Below, in pieces: positions 50,954 to 63,404 of a DNA stretch of 64,000 nt (position 1 is its first letter; each line of letters opens with the position of its first letter). Under the pieces are notes generated by a model. The model searched no databases. It was not told where the DNA came from and was given only the letters and a program-made list of their open reading frames with translations. The DNA comes from Clostridiales bacterium (lineage in GTDB: Bacteria; Bacillota; Clostridia; Christensenellales; Borkfalkiaceae), in NCBI GenBank assembly GCA_022508285.1, contig JAFLVN010000002.1, positions 1-64,000 of the forward strand, in the 5' to 3' direction. The translations under genes and the position numbers were made by a program.

Positions 50954-52684
50954 ATGAACTACGTTGACATATATAATAAATGGCTTAAAGACGCCCGCCT
51001 TTCTGCTGAAGGCAGAGCAGAGCTTGAAAGCCTTAAGGGCAATACCGAAGATATAGAATACCGCTTCGGAGCGGAGCTGGAATTCGGCACGGCGGGCATG
51101 CGGGGCATTATAGGCTTCGGCACCAACATGATGAACGTTTACACCGTTAAACGGGCAACGCAGGGGCTTTCGGAATTTATAAAAACAAGGGGTGCGGAAG
51201 CTATGGCTCGTGGCGTTGCTATCTCCTACGACACACGCCTAAAGAGCGACGAATTTGCGCTCGCCGCCGCCGAAGTGCTTGCCGCAAACAATATCACCGC
51301 ACACCTATACGGGATGGAACACCCCGTTCCCATGCTCTCGTTTGCGGTGAGAGAGCTCAATAGCTTTGCGGGAATTATGATTACCGCTTCTCACAACCCC
51401 AAGCAGTACAACGGATACAAGGTGTACGGCGAGGACGGAGCGCAGATGAGCCCCGAGGACACCGCAGTAGTTGTTAAGTTTATAAAAAAGATTGACGACT
51501 ATCTCAACCCCCACACCCCCACCGAGGAGCAGAGAGCTAAATATATTAAGATTATTTCGGATAAGGTTGACAAAAAGTATTACGACGAGCTTGAAAAGCT
51601 GACCATATCCAAACATGCTATAAAGAAGTACGGCAAGGATTTAAAGCTCGTATACACTCCCGTTCACGGTTCGGGATATATCCCCGTTACAACCATTTTA
51701 AAGAGAATAGGCATAAACGCAACGGTAGTTGACGAGCAGACAAAAAAGGACACCGATTTCTCTACCGTGGAAGTGCCTAACCCCGAATTTAAAGAGACCC
51801 TTTCGATGGGTATTAAATATGCCGAGCAGATAGGCGCAACCGTTGTTTTCGGCACCGATCCCGACAGCGACCGCCTCGGCGTTGCCGTAAAAAACAACGA
51901 GGGCGAGTTTGAAGCGCTCTCCGGAAATCAGGTGGGCATACTCCTTTTGGACTACATTCTTACCCGCCTTAAAGAGGAGGGCACGATGCCCCAAAATCCC
52001 GCCGTGGTCAAGTCGTTCGTTACCACGGGTATGGTAAAGGCAATTTGCGCAAGGTTCGGCGTGACGCTCTTTGAAGTACCCGTAGGCTTTAAGTTTATTG
52101 GCGAAAAAATTAAGCTGTGGGAGCGCCCCGACTGCGAACGCCCCTACACCTATGTGTTCGGCTTTGAAGAGAGCTGCGGGTATTTGAGAGGCACGCACGC
52201 AAGGGATAAGGACGCAGTTGTTGCCTCGATGCTGTGCGCCGAAATGGTTTGCTACTACACTTCTGTCGGCAAAACCGTATATCAGAGATTGCAGGAAATT
52301 TACGAAACGTACGGCTACGTGCTTGACTGCAATATATCCATTCCCTTTAAGGGATTGCACGCAATGGACGATATGAACAAGGTTGTTGACGGACTTAAAG
52401 TTAAGCCTGCGACCAAGTTCGATATATACCACGTGTCCGCCGTGCGGGACTACTCAAAGAATTTGAGAATCGACGTTGCAACCGGCGAGACAAGCGAGAT
52501 AGGCTCACCCATTACCAACTGCGTATACTATGAGCTTGAAAACGGTAGCTTTATATGCGTACGCCCTTCCGGAACAGAACCCAAGCTGAAAATTTATTTC
52601 TCGGTTAAGATGCAGAACAAAAAAGACGCCGAGGAAGCCCTTGAAAAAATGCAGAAGGCGGCTAAAAAATTAATTGAAAAATAG
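50954..52684 (+). CDS. pgm: Phosphoglucomutase / phosphomannomutase
   Basis: A 576-aa alpha-D-phosphohexomutase interconverting hexose-1- and hexose-6-phosphates for glycogen, cell-wall and nucleotide-sugar synthesis. It has FGTAGMRGIIGFGTNMMN, the phosphoserine loop TASHNPKQYNGYK (Ser about 146), the metal loop GTDPDSDRLG, GFEESCGYLRG (sugar specificity) and RPSGTEPKLKIY (phosphate binding). The start is the ATG at 50954, with GGAGGA SD; a GTG 12 codons upstream is rejected. A TATAAT at 50934-50939 may be its -10. Closed by a long GC-rich terminator. Confidence 0.93.
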   Translation: MNYVDIYNKWLKDARLSAEGRAELESLKGNTEDIEYRFGAELEFGTAGMRGIIGFGTNMMNVYTVKRATQGLSEFIKTRGAEAMARGVAISYDTRLKSDEFALAAAEVLAANNITAHLYGMEHPVPMLSFAVRELNSFAGIMITASHNPKQYNGYKVYGEDGAQMSPEDTAVVVKFIKKIDDYLNPHTPTEEQRAKYIKIISDKVDKKYYDELEKLTISKHAIKKYGKDLKLVYTPVHGSGYIPVTTILKRIGINATVVDEQTKKDTDFSTVEVPNPEFKETLSMGIKYAEQIGATVVFGTDPDSDRLGVAVKNNEGEFEALSGNQVGILLLDYILTRLKEEGTMPQNPAVVKSFVTTGMVKAICARFGVTLFEVPVGFKFIGEKIKLWERPDCERPYTYVFGFEESCGYLRGTHARDKDAVVASMLCAEMVCYYTSVGKTVYQRLQEIYETYGYVLDCNISIPFKGLHAMDDMNKVVDGLKVKPATKFDIYHVSAVRDYSKNLRIDVATGETSEIGSPITNCVYYELENGSFICVRPSGTEPKLKIYFSVKMQNKKDAEEALEKMQKAAKKLIEK

Positions 52685-52701
52685 TTAAATTTAACTATAT
52701 A

Positions 52702-52741
52702 AAAACAGCGGCGGGTGCTTTTCAGCACCCGCCGCTGTTTT
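52702..52741. terminator. Intrinsic terminator (pgm / ligA, bidirectional)
   Basis: A 17-bp perfect stem AAAACAGCGGCGGGTGC / GCACCCGCCGCTGTTTT (52702-52718, 52725-52741) with T-runs at both ends. It lies directly between convergent pgm and ligA. Confidence 0.9.
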
Positions 52742-56981
<4,240 letters not shown>

Positions 56982-56987
56982 ATTTTA

Positions 56988-57016
56988 ATTATAGCATAGA
57001 GTAAGGCAAAACTCAA
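56988..57016 (-). promoter_or_regulatory. pcrA-ligA promoter placed for a leaderless mRNA
   Basis: On the minus strand TTGAGT (57011-57016), 17 bases, TATAAT (56988-56993, perfect), then TAAAAT and the ATG. The -10 to ATG gap is 6 bases and no SD exists. Confidence 0.7.
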
Positions 57017-57034
57017 TTAATTACGTAAAAAATG

Positions 57035-57061
57035 GGCGGGCGAATTAAAAATTCGCCCGCC
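57035..57061 (-). terminator. Intrinsic terminator of the 127-aa gene
   Basis: A 12-bp perfect stem GGCGGGCGAATT / AATTCGCCCGCC (57035-57046, 57050-57061). On the minus strand it is followed by CATTTTTTAC. Confidence 0.85.
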
Positions 57062-57067
57062 TTAAAA

Positions 57068-57451
57068 TTACATTGTGATTCCGAGTTCCTTTTCTCTGCG
57101 CCACTTTGCAAGGGCGGCAAGATATCTATTCGATAAGTCGAGAGAATAGCGCTGGCGTTCCTCGTAGGAAAGCTTTTCGTATAGCTCCCTGTCGGTGAGC
57201 CGACCGATTGCATCGGAAACTTCGCCCTCGGTGTCGAGAATCTCTTTGACTTTAAGATAAAATTCGTCTTCCTTTTCGCCTCGGATACGGCTTTTTACCT
57301 TGCCCTTTAAGGAAGATTTAACCTTAATTTCGCTTATACCCCTCTCTTTTGCGCCGTTTGCGTTTTCATTGAAGTTTTTTTTGCAGTCCGTCCAGAAATT
57401 AGATTTTAAGCGTTGCTTAGCCGCACGCGCCAAAATTTTGATATCTTCCAT
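57068..57451 (-). CDS. Small charged protein, unknown (127 aa)
   Basis: ATG at 57451 with a GGAGGG SD at good spacing; a GTG four codons upstream would lie on the SD itself. The protein is strongly charged and mostly helical: MEDIKILARAAKQRLK at the start, a basic middle (KVKSSLKGKVKSRIRG), and a conserved-looking end (GRLTDRELYEKLSYEERQRY, ALAKWRREKELG). There is no membrane segment and no known domain. It sits just downstream of rpsU but beyond a terminator. The codon pattern and its own SD and terminator support it as a real gene. Confidence 0.75.
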   Translation of the reverse strand: MEDIKILARAAKQRLKSNFWTDCKKNFNENANGAKERGISEIKVKSSLKGKVKSRIRGEKEDEFYLKVKEILDTEGEVSDAIGRLTDRELYEKLSYEERQRYSLDLSNRYLAALAKWRREKELGITM

Positions 57452-57501
57452 TGAGCCCTCCACAAAATTCGCCCTATATCGACATTTTTTATAAAGAAAA
57501 A

Positions 57502-57530
57502 AGTCCGTTGCACAATTCTTTTGTGCAACG
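57502..57530 (-). terminator. Intrinsic terminator of rpsU
   Basis: A 10-bp perfect stem CGTTGCACAA / TTGTGCAACG (57506-57515, 57521-57530) with a 5-nt loop. On the minus strand it is followed by GACTTTTTTC. Confidence 0.85.
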
Positions 57531-57539
57531 AACTTATCA

Positions 57540-57716
57540 TTAGTTTTTATTTCTCTTTCTTGCGGCTTCAGCCTTTTTACGCTTTTTGACGGAGGGAGAT
57601 TCGTAAAATTCCTTTTTACGGAGATCGCCGATTATGCCGTCGCGCGAGCACTTTCTTTTAAATCTGCGGAGTGCGCTTTCAACCGACTCGTTTTCGCCTA
57701 CTCTAATTGTTGACAT
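57540..57716 (-). CDS. rpsU: 30S ribosomal protein S21
   Basis: A 58-aa ribosomal protein read directly from the sequence. It begins [20 protein letters not shown], continues [20 protein letters not shown], and ends in a basic tail ([15 protein letters not shown]), all typical of bS21. The ATG at 57716 follows AAGGAGG and AAGG stretches. It has its own promoter (57771-57800) and terminator. In several Firmicutes S21 lies near sporulation or primase genes; here it lies between tsaD and a small unknown gene. Confidence 0.96.
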   Translation of the reverse strand: MSTIRVGENESVESALRRFKRKCSRDGIIGDLRKKEFYESPSVKKRKKAEAARKRNKN

Positions 57717-57770
57717 CCTTAACTACCCTCCTTCGCCTATGCCTTTATTTGCCCGTTTGCGAGCTTTTAC

Positions 57771-57800
57771 AGTATATCAAAACGACACGCTCAATGTCAA
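57771..57800 (-). promoter_or_regulatory. rpsU promoter
   Basis: On the minus strand TTGACA (57795-57800, perfect), 18 bases, TATACT (57771-57776). The leader is about 48 nt. Confidence 0.75.
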
Positions 57801-57824
57801 TTGATTTTAGGATATTTTTGGAAA

Positions 57825-58862
57825 TTAACCGAGCGGAATTTGAGCAGTCGCATTGAGCGACATTTGAGCAAAGTTGCCCGCAAGGTATTGAGTGAGTCCT
57901 TCCGCCGCTATCATTGCGGCGTTGTCTGTGCAGAATTTTTTTTCGGGGAGAATACATTTGAGCCTCGCCTTTTGGCAAGCCTTGGTAAGAGTGTCCCGAA
58001 GATACCCGTTTGCTATTACTCCGCCGCCCGCCGTAACCGTGTTTATACCACGGGCAAGGGCGCACTCCACCGTTTTTTTAACGAGCGAATCCACCGCCGC
58101 ATGCTGGAATGAGCAGGCGATATCCTCACGGCTTACTGCCTCGCCACGCTGTTCGGCGTTGTGCACTGCGTTTATTACCGCAGTCTTTAATCCGCTGTAT
58201 GAAAACTGCATACGGGTTGAATTTCTGACGAGCGACGGCGGCAATTTTACTGTGTTCTGACCCGAGCGGGCGAGCCTTTCAACGTTTACTCCGCCGGGGT
58301 AGGGCAGCCCTAAAACACGGGCGACCTTGTCGAACGCCTCGCCTGCGGCGTCGTCGCAAGTGCCGCCGAGCACTTCAAACTGAGTATAGCTCTTTGTATG
58401 TAAAATTGCGGTGTGTCCGCCGCTTGCAAGAAGCGTAATAAACGGCGGCTTTAAATCCTCGTCCACAAGGTATGCGGCGGCGAGGTGTCCTCTTATATGA
58501 TTTACGGCAATGAGCGGAATATTTAAAGAATACGCCAAGCCCTTTGCAAAGGAGAGCCCTACAAGCAGTGCGCCCAAAAGCCCTGCGCCGTAGGTTACGG
58601 CAACCCCGTCGAGCTGATTTGCCGTAATATCGGCAGATTTTAGCGCTCTGCGAACCACTTCGTCCACTGCATCTGTGTGGGCACGTGAGGCAATTTCGGG
58701 CACTACTCCGCCGTACTTAGCCTGTTCGGTGGCAGAGGAAATAATTTCGGAAGATAATAATTTTCTGCCGAAAATAACAGCCGCGGCGGTTTCGTCGCAG
58801 CTTGATTCTATGCCGAGAATTATCGGCGTTTCTTTAATTTTAAAATTTTCCTTATTATACAT
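57825..58862 (-). CDS. tsaD: tRNA N6-threonylcarbamoyladenosine transferase TsaD
   Basis: A 345-aa ASKHA-fold enzyme that transfers the threonylcarbamoyl group to A37 of ANN-decoding tRNAs, with TsaB and TsaE. It has ILGIESSCDETAAAVI, VVPEIASRAH, AVNHIRGHLAAAY (metal His pair), LLASGGHTAIL, FDKVARVLGLPYPGG and the C-terminal CTDNAAMIAAEG. The start is the ATG at 58862, giving MYNKENFKIKETPI. A 39-residue longer frame is rejected because it is simply a reading through repeat copy 4. The SD is weak. TsaB and TsaE are not in the window. Confidence 0.95.
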   Translation of the reverse strand: MYNKENFKIKETPIILGIESSCDETAAAVIFGRKLLSSEIISSATEQAKYGGVVPEIASRAHTDAVDEVVRRALKSADITANQLDGVAVTYGAGLLGALLVGLSFAKGLAYSLNIPLIAVNHIRGHLAAAYLVDEDLKPPFITLLASGGHTAILHTKSYTQFEVLGGTCDDAAGEAFDKVARVLGLPYPGGVNVERLARSGQNTVKLPPSLVRNSTRMQFSYSGLKTAVINAVHNAEQRGEAVSREDIACSFQHAAVDSLVKKTVECALARGINTVTAGGGVIANGYLRDTLTKACQKARLKCILPEKKFCTDNAAMIAAEGLTQYLAGNFAQMSLNATAQIPLG

Positions 58863-58864
58863 CT

Positions 58865-58887
58865 TGCTATTCAATTTGCTATTCAAA
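58865..58887. repeat. Short tandem direct repeat upstream of tsaD
   Basis: TGCTATTCAA occurs twice, at 58865-58874 and 58878-58887, with a 13-bp period. It fills the gap between the tsaD ATG and repeat copy 4 and slightly overlaps the element end. Confidence 0.6.
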
Positions 58888-59006
58888 ATTGCAGAGATGC
58901 GAGCAAGACAAGGCGCGCGAGGCTTGTCGCAGTTGAGTGTACTAAAGCGTACACGACACAAGCAAACGTAGCGCAACAAAGTATTGCGAAGTATATATGC
59001 AATTTT
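58885..59006 (+). repeat. Covarying ~120-bp interspersed element, copy 4
   Basis: The terminal inverted repeat is AAAATTGCA / TGCAATTTT (9 bp, 58885-58893 and 58998-59006). Internal pairs are GCGC/GCGC, GCTTGT/ACAAGC and the hairpin GTGTAC/GTACAC. The right end overlaps the prfB stop (TTA at 59005-59007). It lies between prfB and tsaD. Confidence 0.85.
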
Positions 59007-60105
59007 ATACTGTTTTTTTGAGATAGTCGATTATGAAACCTTGCAGGTCTCCGTCCATGACCGCTTGCACGTTGCTGTTTTCAAAGCCGGTGCGGTGGTC
59101 TTTAACTAAGGTGTACGGACAGAATACGTATGAGCGGATTTGACTGCCCCACTCTATTTTTTTGATTTCGCCTTTGAGTTCGGCGTCCGCCGCCTCACGC
59201 TCGGCAATTTGCCGCTCGACGAGCTTTGCTCTTAAATACTCAAACGCCATTGCCTTGTTCTGAAGCTGACTCCTTTCGTTCTGGCATGTTACGACTATGC
59301 CCGTGGGAAAGTGGGTTATGCGGATTGCGGTTTCCGTTTTATTTACCTTTTGTCCGCCTGCGCCCGAGGAACGGTAAACGTCGATACGTATATCCTCGTC
59401 GCGGATTTCCACTTCGTTTTCGTCGTTGATTTCGGGCATAACTTCAAGGGATGCGAAAGACGTATGGCGGCGTTTGTTGCTGTCGAAAGGAGATATGCGC
59501 ACAAGGCGGTGCACTCCCTTTTCTGCCTTTAAAAAGCCGTAGGCGTTTTCGCCGTCAACCTTGAAGCTCACGCTTTTAAGACCCGCCTCGTCGCCGTCCT
59601 CGAAGTCGAGTTCGGTGACTTTGAAGCCCTGCTGTTCGCAATAGCGGCAGTACATTCTGTACAGCATCTGCGTCCAGTCGCACGCTTCGGTGCCGCCTGC
59701 GCCCGAGTGGAGGTTTAAAATGGCGTTGTTTGAATCGTACTTACCCCGAAGAAGTGCACGTATGCGCATCTCTTCAATGTCCGTTTCGGCGGTGGAAATC
59801 ATTTGCTCGAGCTCGGGAATTAGGCTTTCGTCGTCCGCCTCCTCGATAAGGTCAATGAAAGCGTTGGCATCGGCAAGAGCCGTCTCACCCTTGTTGTAGC
59901 TTGAAATTTTGTTTTCTACCGAAGAAATTTCCCTGCCGATTTTGGCGGATTTTTCCAAATCCTGCCATACATCGGGGTTTTCCTGCTCCTTTTTGAGCTC
60001 GTTAAGCCTTGCGCCCAAATTGTCGATATCGAGCGCATACTTTGCCTCCGACAGCGTGTCGGCAAGAGCTTTAAGTTTTAATCTGTAATCGTCTGCTTTA
60101 AACAT
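59005..60105 (-). CDS. prfB: Peptide chain release factor 2 (no programmed frameshift)
   Basis: A 366-aa class I release factor for UGA and UAA stops. It has the GGQ loop in RSSGAGGQKVNKTETAIRI, the tripeptide anticodon SPF in RISPFDSNKRRHTSF, and LNLHSGAGGTEACDW. In most bacteria prfB carries an in-frame UGA near codon 26, bypassed by a +1 shift. Here the frame is continuous through that region (KYALDIDNL), though a GGAGG-like stretch remains just upstream. So this copy lacks the usual autoregulation. It lies between secA and tsaD, with repeat copies on both sides. Confidence 0.96.
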   Translation of the reverse strand: MFKADDYRLKLKALADTLSEAKYALDIDNLGARLNELKKEQENPDVWQDLEKSAKIGREISSVENKISSYNKGETALADANAFIDLIEEADDESLIPELEQMISTAETDIEEMRIRALLRGKYDSNNAILNLHSGAGGTEACDWTQMLYRMYCRYCEQQGFKVTELDFEDGDEAGLKSVSFKVDGENAYGFLKAEKGVHRLVRISPFDSNKRRHTSFASLEVMPEINDENEVEIRDEDIRIDVYRSSGAGGQKVNKTETAIRITHFPTGIVVTCQNERSQLQNKAMAFEYLRAKLVERQIAEREAADAELKGEIKKIEWGSQIRSYVFCPYTLVKDHRTGFENSNVQAVMDGDLQGFIIDYLKKTV

Positions 60106-60141
60106 TGATAAAAACTAATAAATTTGTTAATTAAGGCGGTA

Positions 60142-60269
60142 TTTAAACTGTGGAGATACGAGCAAGACGAGGCGCACGAGCATTTACGACGGGGAACGTA
60201 CTTTGGGTGTACGTGACCCGAGTAAAGCGGAGTGCAACAAAGTATTGCGAAGTATATACGCAGTTTAAA
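60142..60269 (+). repeat. Covarying ~120-bp interspersed element, copy 5
   Basis: The terminal inverted repeat is TTTAAACTG / CAGTTTAAA (9 bp, 60142-60150 and 60261-60269), extended inward by a T-G and a G-C pair. Internal pairs are GCAC/GTGC, TTTAC/GTAAA, CGGG/CCCG and the hairpin ACGTAC/GTACGT. The right end contains the secA stop (TTA at 60265-60267). It lies between secA and prfB. Confidence 0.85.
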
Positions 60270-63237
60270 CTATTTTGCCGTGGCATTTTTTATATTTGAG
60301 TCCGCTTCCGCAGGGGCAGGGGTCGTTAGGTCCTATCTTTTTAGCCTTATCGTTGACCTTGGGAAGTTGTTTTGCGCCTATGTTGGTGGCAAGATCCTGC
60401 GGTGGCTGGGGAGCGTCGCCGATAGCGGGACCCGCCGCTCTTGCAGGTGCGGACGTAGGCTCGGCTGCGGGCGTTGCGCTCTGCGCACCGTCTGCGTTTG
60501 CCGCTGTTCCCGACGAAGAGTCAATTTGCTTAGGAATTGTTATCGGTTTTCTTTGTATGGGCTGCTGAATACGCACGATTCTGCCCTTTAAAAGTCGGGA
60601 TATCGTGGTGGTCTGCACCCTATCAATCATCTCCTCGAACATATCGTAGCCTTCGGTCTTGTAGGATATTACGGGGTCTTGCTGAGCGTATCCCCTTAAT
60701 CCTATGCCTTTGCGGAGCTGGTCCATTGCATCGATATGGTCTATCCAGTTTCTGTCTACACTGCGAAGGAGTTCATTGCGCTCGACCTGATAATAGTCTA
60801 CCTGACCGCCCGTTTCCTCGCTGATATTTACTATCTTCTGCTCGTAAGCCTTTATTACTTCCTTGCTTATCTTGCTAATTGCACGCTCGTAATCCCACTT
60901 TTCAAGCATTTCGCGAGTAATTTGGAAAGTACATTCGTCGGGGTAAACCTTTTGTGCAAGCGCCTCGTTGAGAGCATTTTCGTCCCACTTTTCGGGCATT
61001 TCCTCGGTGTTGACGGTCTCCCCTACAATCTTTGCGACGTAGTCGGGAATGTACTTTAACATTTGCTCATGCACGTCTTCGCCTTTGAGAACTTTCATGC
61101 GCTCGCCGTAGATGGTTTTACGCTGTTCGTTCATGACCTCGTCGTATTGCAGGGTGTGCTTTCTTATACCGAAGTTTCTGCCCTCTATCGCCCTCTGCGC
61201 ATTCTCTATGGAACGGGTGAGCATTTTGGATTGAAGGCACTGGTCGTCGTCGATTTTGAAGACGTTGTACAGAGTTTTCATGCGTTCGCCGCCGAAGCGC
61301 TTTGCGAGGTCGTCCTCCAAAGAGATGAAGAATACGGAGTCGCCGGGGTCGCCTTGACGTCCCGAACGACCACGGAGCTGGTTATCTATACGGCGGCTTT
61401 CGTGGCGTTCCGTGCCGAGTATGCAAAGTCCGCCGGCCGCGATAACTTCCTGTTTTTCCGCATCCGTTTCCTTTTTATAATTGTCGTAGAGCTCGGCGTA
61501 TCTTGCGCGTGCAACCTGCTCATCTTCGGTAAATTCACGGTCGGCGTAGGAGATTGCAACTTCGACCATGTCGTGGTCGTAGCCCTCTTCGCGCATTCTC
61601 TTCTTTGCCAGATACTCGGGGTTGCCGCCCAAGAGAATATCCGTACCACGGCCTGCCATGTTGGTTGCAATGGTTACGGCGTTAAGTCTGCCCGCCTGTG
61701 CAACGATTTCCGCCTCACGTTCGTGGTTCTTTGCGTTCAGTATATTGTGCTTTATGCCGTTGCGGCGGAGGAGACGGGAAATTTCTTCCGACTTTTCAAC
61801 CGTTACAGTACCTATAAGAATGGGCTGACCCTTTTGGTGGCGTTCGACCACTTCGTTGACGATCGCCCTCTTTTTTCCCTCTACGGTGGAGTAAATCATA
61901 TCGGCGTAGTCCACTCTCTTTACGGGGCGGTTTGTGGGAATGGGAACGACGTCGAGCGAGTAAATTGTTCTGAACTCGTCTTCCTCGGTCTTTGCCGTAC
62001 CAGTCATGCCCGACAGCTTTTTGTAAAGACGGAAATAGTTTTGGAAGGTGACGGTTGCGTGCGTCTTGTTCTCTTCCTTTACCTTTACGTGCTCCTTTGC
62101 CTCGATTGCCTGGTGAAGTCCGTCAGAGTAGCGTCTGCCGTTTAAAATACGGCCTGTGAACTCGTCGACAATGAGAATTTCGCCGCTATCGGAGACGATA
62201 TACTCCTCGCCGTTATGGAACAGCTCGTGCGCCTTGAGCGCCTGCTGTATGTGATGGTTTAAATCGGCGTTTTCAATATCGCCGAGGTTCTGTATACCGA
62301 AAAATCTTTCGGCCTTTTCCGCACCCTTTTCGGTTATTGTTACCGACTTATCCTTTCTATCGATTATATAGTCCCAGTTCTCCATTTCCTCAAGCACGGC
62401 GGCAAGGCGCTCCTGCGCCTTCTGCTCATCGGCGGAAAGCTCCTTCTTTTTGCGGGAAGGCGCTTTCTTTTCGGCGTCCTTTTTATCATCGTCGAAACCG
62501 CCCGAAAGCGTGCGGACGAATTTATCTACCTGCTCGTAGAGAATCGAACTTTCACCGCCCCTGCCTGAAATAATGAGAGGTGTTCTCGCCTCGTCGATTA
62601 AAATGGAGTCGACCTCGTCGATAATGCAGAAGTTAAGCTCCCTTTGAACCATTGCGGGAATTGAAGTTTTAAGGTTGTCGCGAAGGTAGTCGAAGCCGAG
62701 CTCGTTGTTGGTGGCGTAGATTATGTCGCAATTATAGCTCTTTTGCTTATCCTTATCGTCCATTCCCGGAACGACTACGCCCACGGTCAGCCCCATAAAC
62801 TTATGGACTTTACCCATCCACTCGGCGTCACGCTTTGCGAGGTAATCGTTGACGGTGACTATGTGAACGCCCTTGCCAGTGAGTGCGTTTAAATAAGCGG
62901 GAAGTGTAGATACGAGCGTTTTACCTTCGCCCGTCTTCATTTCGGCAATTCTGCCCTGATGAAGACAGATACCGCCGATTATCTGCACGTGGAAGTGCTT
63001 CATTTTGAGAACTCGCCAGCTTGCCTCACGGAGAGCGGCGAATGCGTCGTATAAAATATCGTCGAGCGTTTCGCCTGCGGCAAGCCTGTCCTTTAAAATT
63101 TTCGTCTGCCCTTTTAACTCTTCGTCGGACATGGCGGCGTATTTAGGCTCGAGTTCCTCTACCTTATAAGCCATTTTGTCGAGCTTTTTTAAAGCTCCGC
63201 GGCTATCCGAGCCGAGAATGAATTTTATAAGTCCCAT
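60265..63237 (-). CDS. secA: Protein translocase ATPase SecA
   Basis: A 990-aa motor of the Sec export pathway. It has GEGKTLVSTLPAYLNAL (Walker A, in the form MKTGEGKT), CIIDEVDSILIDEARTPLIISG (DEAD-type motif II), FRLYKKLSGMTGTAKTE, ATNMAGRGTDILLGGN and GRSGRQGDPGDS (helicase motifs). The last 20 residues form the zinc-binding tail DPCPCGSGLKYKKCHG for SecB/lipid contact. It is longer than B. subtilis SecA (841) because of a charged Lys/Glu insert near 250-285 and a long Ala/Pro linker before the zinc tail. The SD is AAAGGAG. Its promoter is at 63301-63329. Confidence 0.97.
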   Translation of the reverse strand: MGLIKFILGSDSRGALKKLDKMAYKVEELEPKYAAMSDEELKGQTKILKDRLAAGETLDDILYDAFAALREASWRVLKMKHFHVQIIGGICLHQGRIAEMKTGEGKTLVSTLPAYLNALTGKGVHIVTVNDYLAKRDAEWMGKVHKFMGLTVGVVVPGMDDKDKQKSYNCDIIYATNNELGFDYLRDNLKTSIPAMVQRELNFCIIDEVDSILIDEARTPLIISGRGGESSILYEQVDKFVRTLSGGFDDDKKDAEKKAPSRKKKELSADEQKAQERLAAVLEEMENWDYIIDRKDKSVTITEKGAEKAERFFGIQNLGDIENADLNHHIQQALKAHELFHNGEEYIVSDSGEILIVDEFTGRILNGRRYSDGLHQAIEAKEHVKVKEENKTHATVTFQNYFRLYKKLSGMTGTAKTEEDEFRTIYSLDVVPIPTNRPVKRVDYADMIYSTVEGKKRAIVNEVVERHQKGQPILIGTVTVEKSEEISRLLRRNGIKHNILNAKNHEREAEIVAQAGRLNAVTIATNMAGRGTDILLGGNPEYLAKKRMREEGYDHDMVEVAISYADREFTEDEQVARARYAELYDNYKKETDAEKQEVIAAGGLCILGTERHESRRIDNQLRGRSGRQGDPGDSVFFISLEDDLAKRFGGERMKTLYNVFKIDDDQCLQSKMLTRSIENAQRAIEGRNFGIRKHTLQYDEVMNEQRKTIYGERMKVLKGEDVHEQMLKYIPDYVAKIVGETVNTEEMPEKWDENALNEALAQKVYPDECTFQITREMLEKWDYERAISKISKEVIKAYEQKIVNISEETGGQVDYYQVERNELLRSVDRNWIDHIDAMDQLRKGIGLRGYAQQDPVISYKTEGYDMFEEMIDRVQTTTISRLLKGRIVRIQQPIQRKPITIPKQIDSSSGTAANADGAQSATPAAEPTSAPARAAGPAIGDAPQPPQDLATNIGAKQLPKVNDKAKKIGPNDPCPCGSGLKYKKCHGKIV

Positions 63238-63300
63238 AAAAACTCCTTTGAAATTCGGCGTTAATTATTTATAAACAATTTATATAATGTTTCAATCATA

Positions 63301-63329
63301 ATTGTACTATATTTAGAAATATAAGTAAA
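63301..63329 (-). promoter_or_regulatory. secA promoter
   Basis: On the minus strand TTTACT (63324-63329), 17 bases, TACAAT (63301-63306), with a leader of about 55-60 nt containing AAAGGAG before the ATG. Confidence 0.65.
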
Positions 63330-63361
63330 ATTGTTTTTTAAAAAATTTGGAAATTTTTAGA

Positions 63362-63387
63362 AAAAGACGCCTCGAAAGGCGTCTTTT
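63362..63387. terminator. Intrinsic terminator after the cobalamin adenosyltransferase gene
   Basis: An 11-bp perfect stem AAAAGACGCCT / AGGCGTCTTTT (63362-63372, 63377-63387) with a CGAA loop. On the minus strand it is followed by TCTAAAAATTT. Confidence 0.85.
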
Positions 63388-63404
63388 GTATGTTTATTGG
63401 CTGT

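Noticed and set aside
58863..58979. 39-residue N-terminal extension of tsaD
   Set aside because: The extension is only an open frame through repeat copy 4. The ATG at 58862 gives the normal TsaD N-terminus.
61063..62145. Long (360-codon) plus-strand frame opposite secA
   Set aside because: It is a shadow of the secA coding strand. It has no SD and no recognisable domain, and secA itself is unmistakable.
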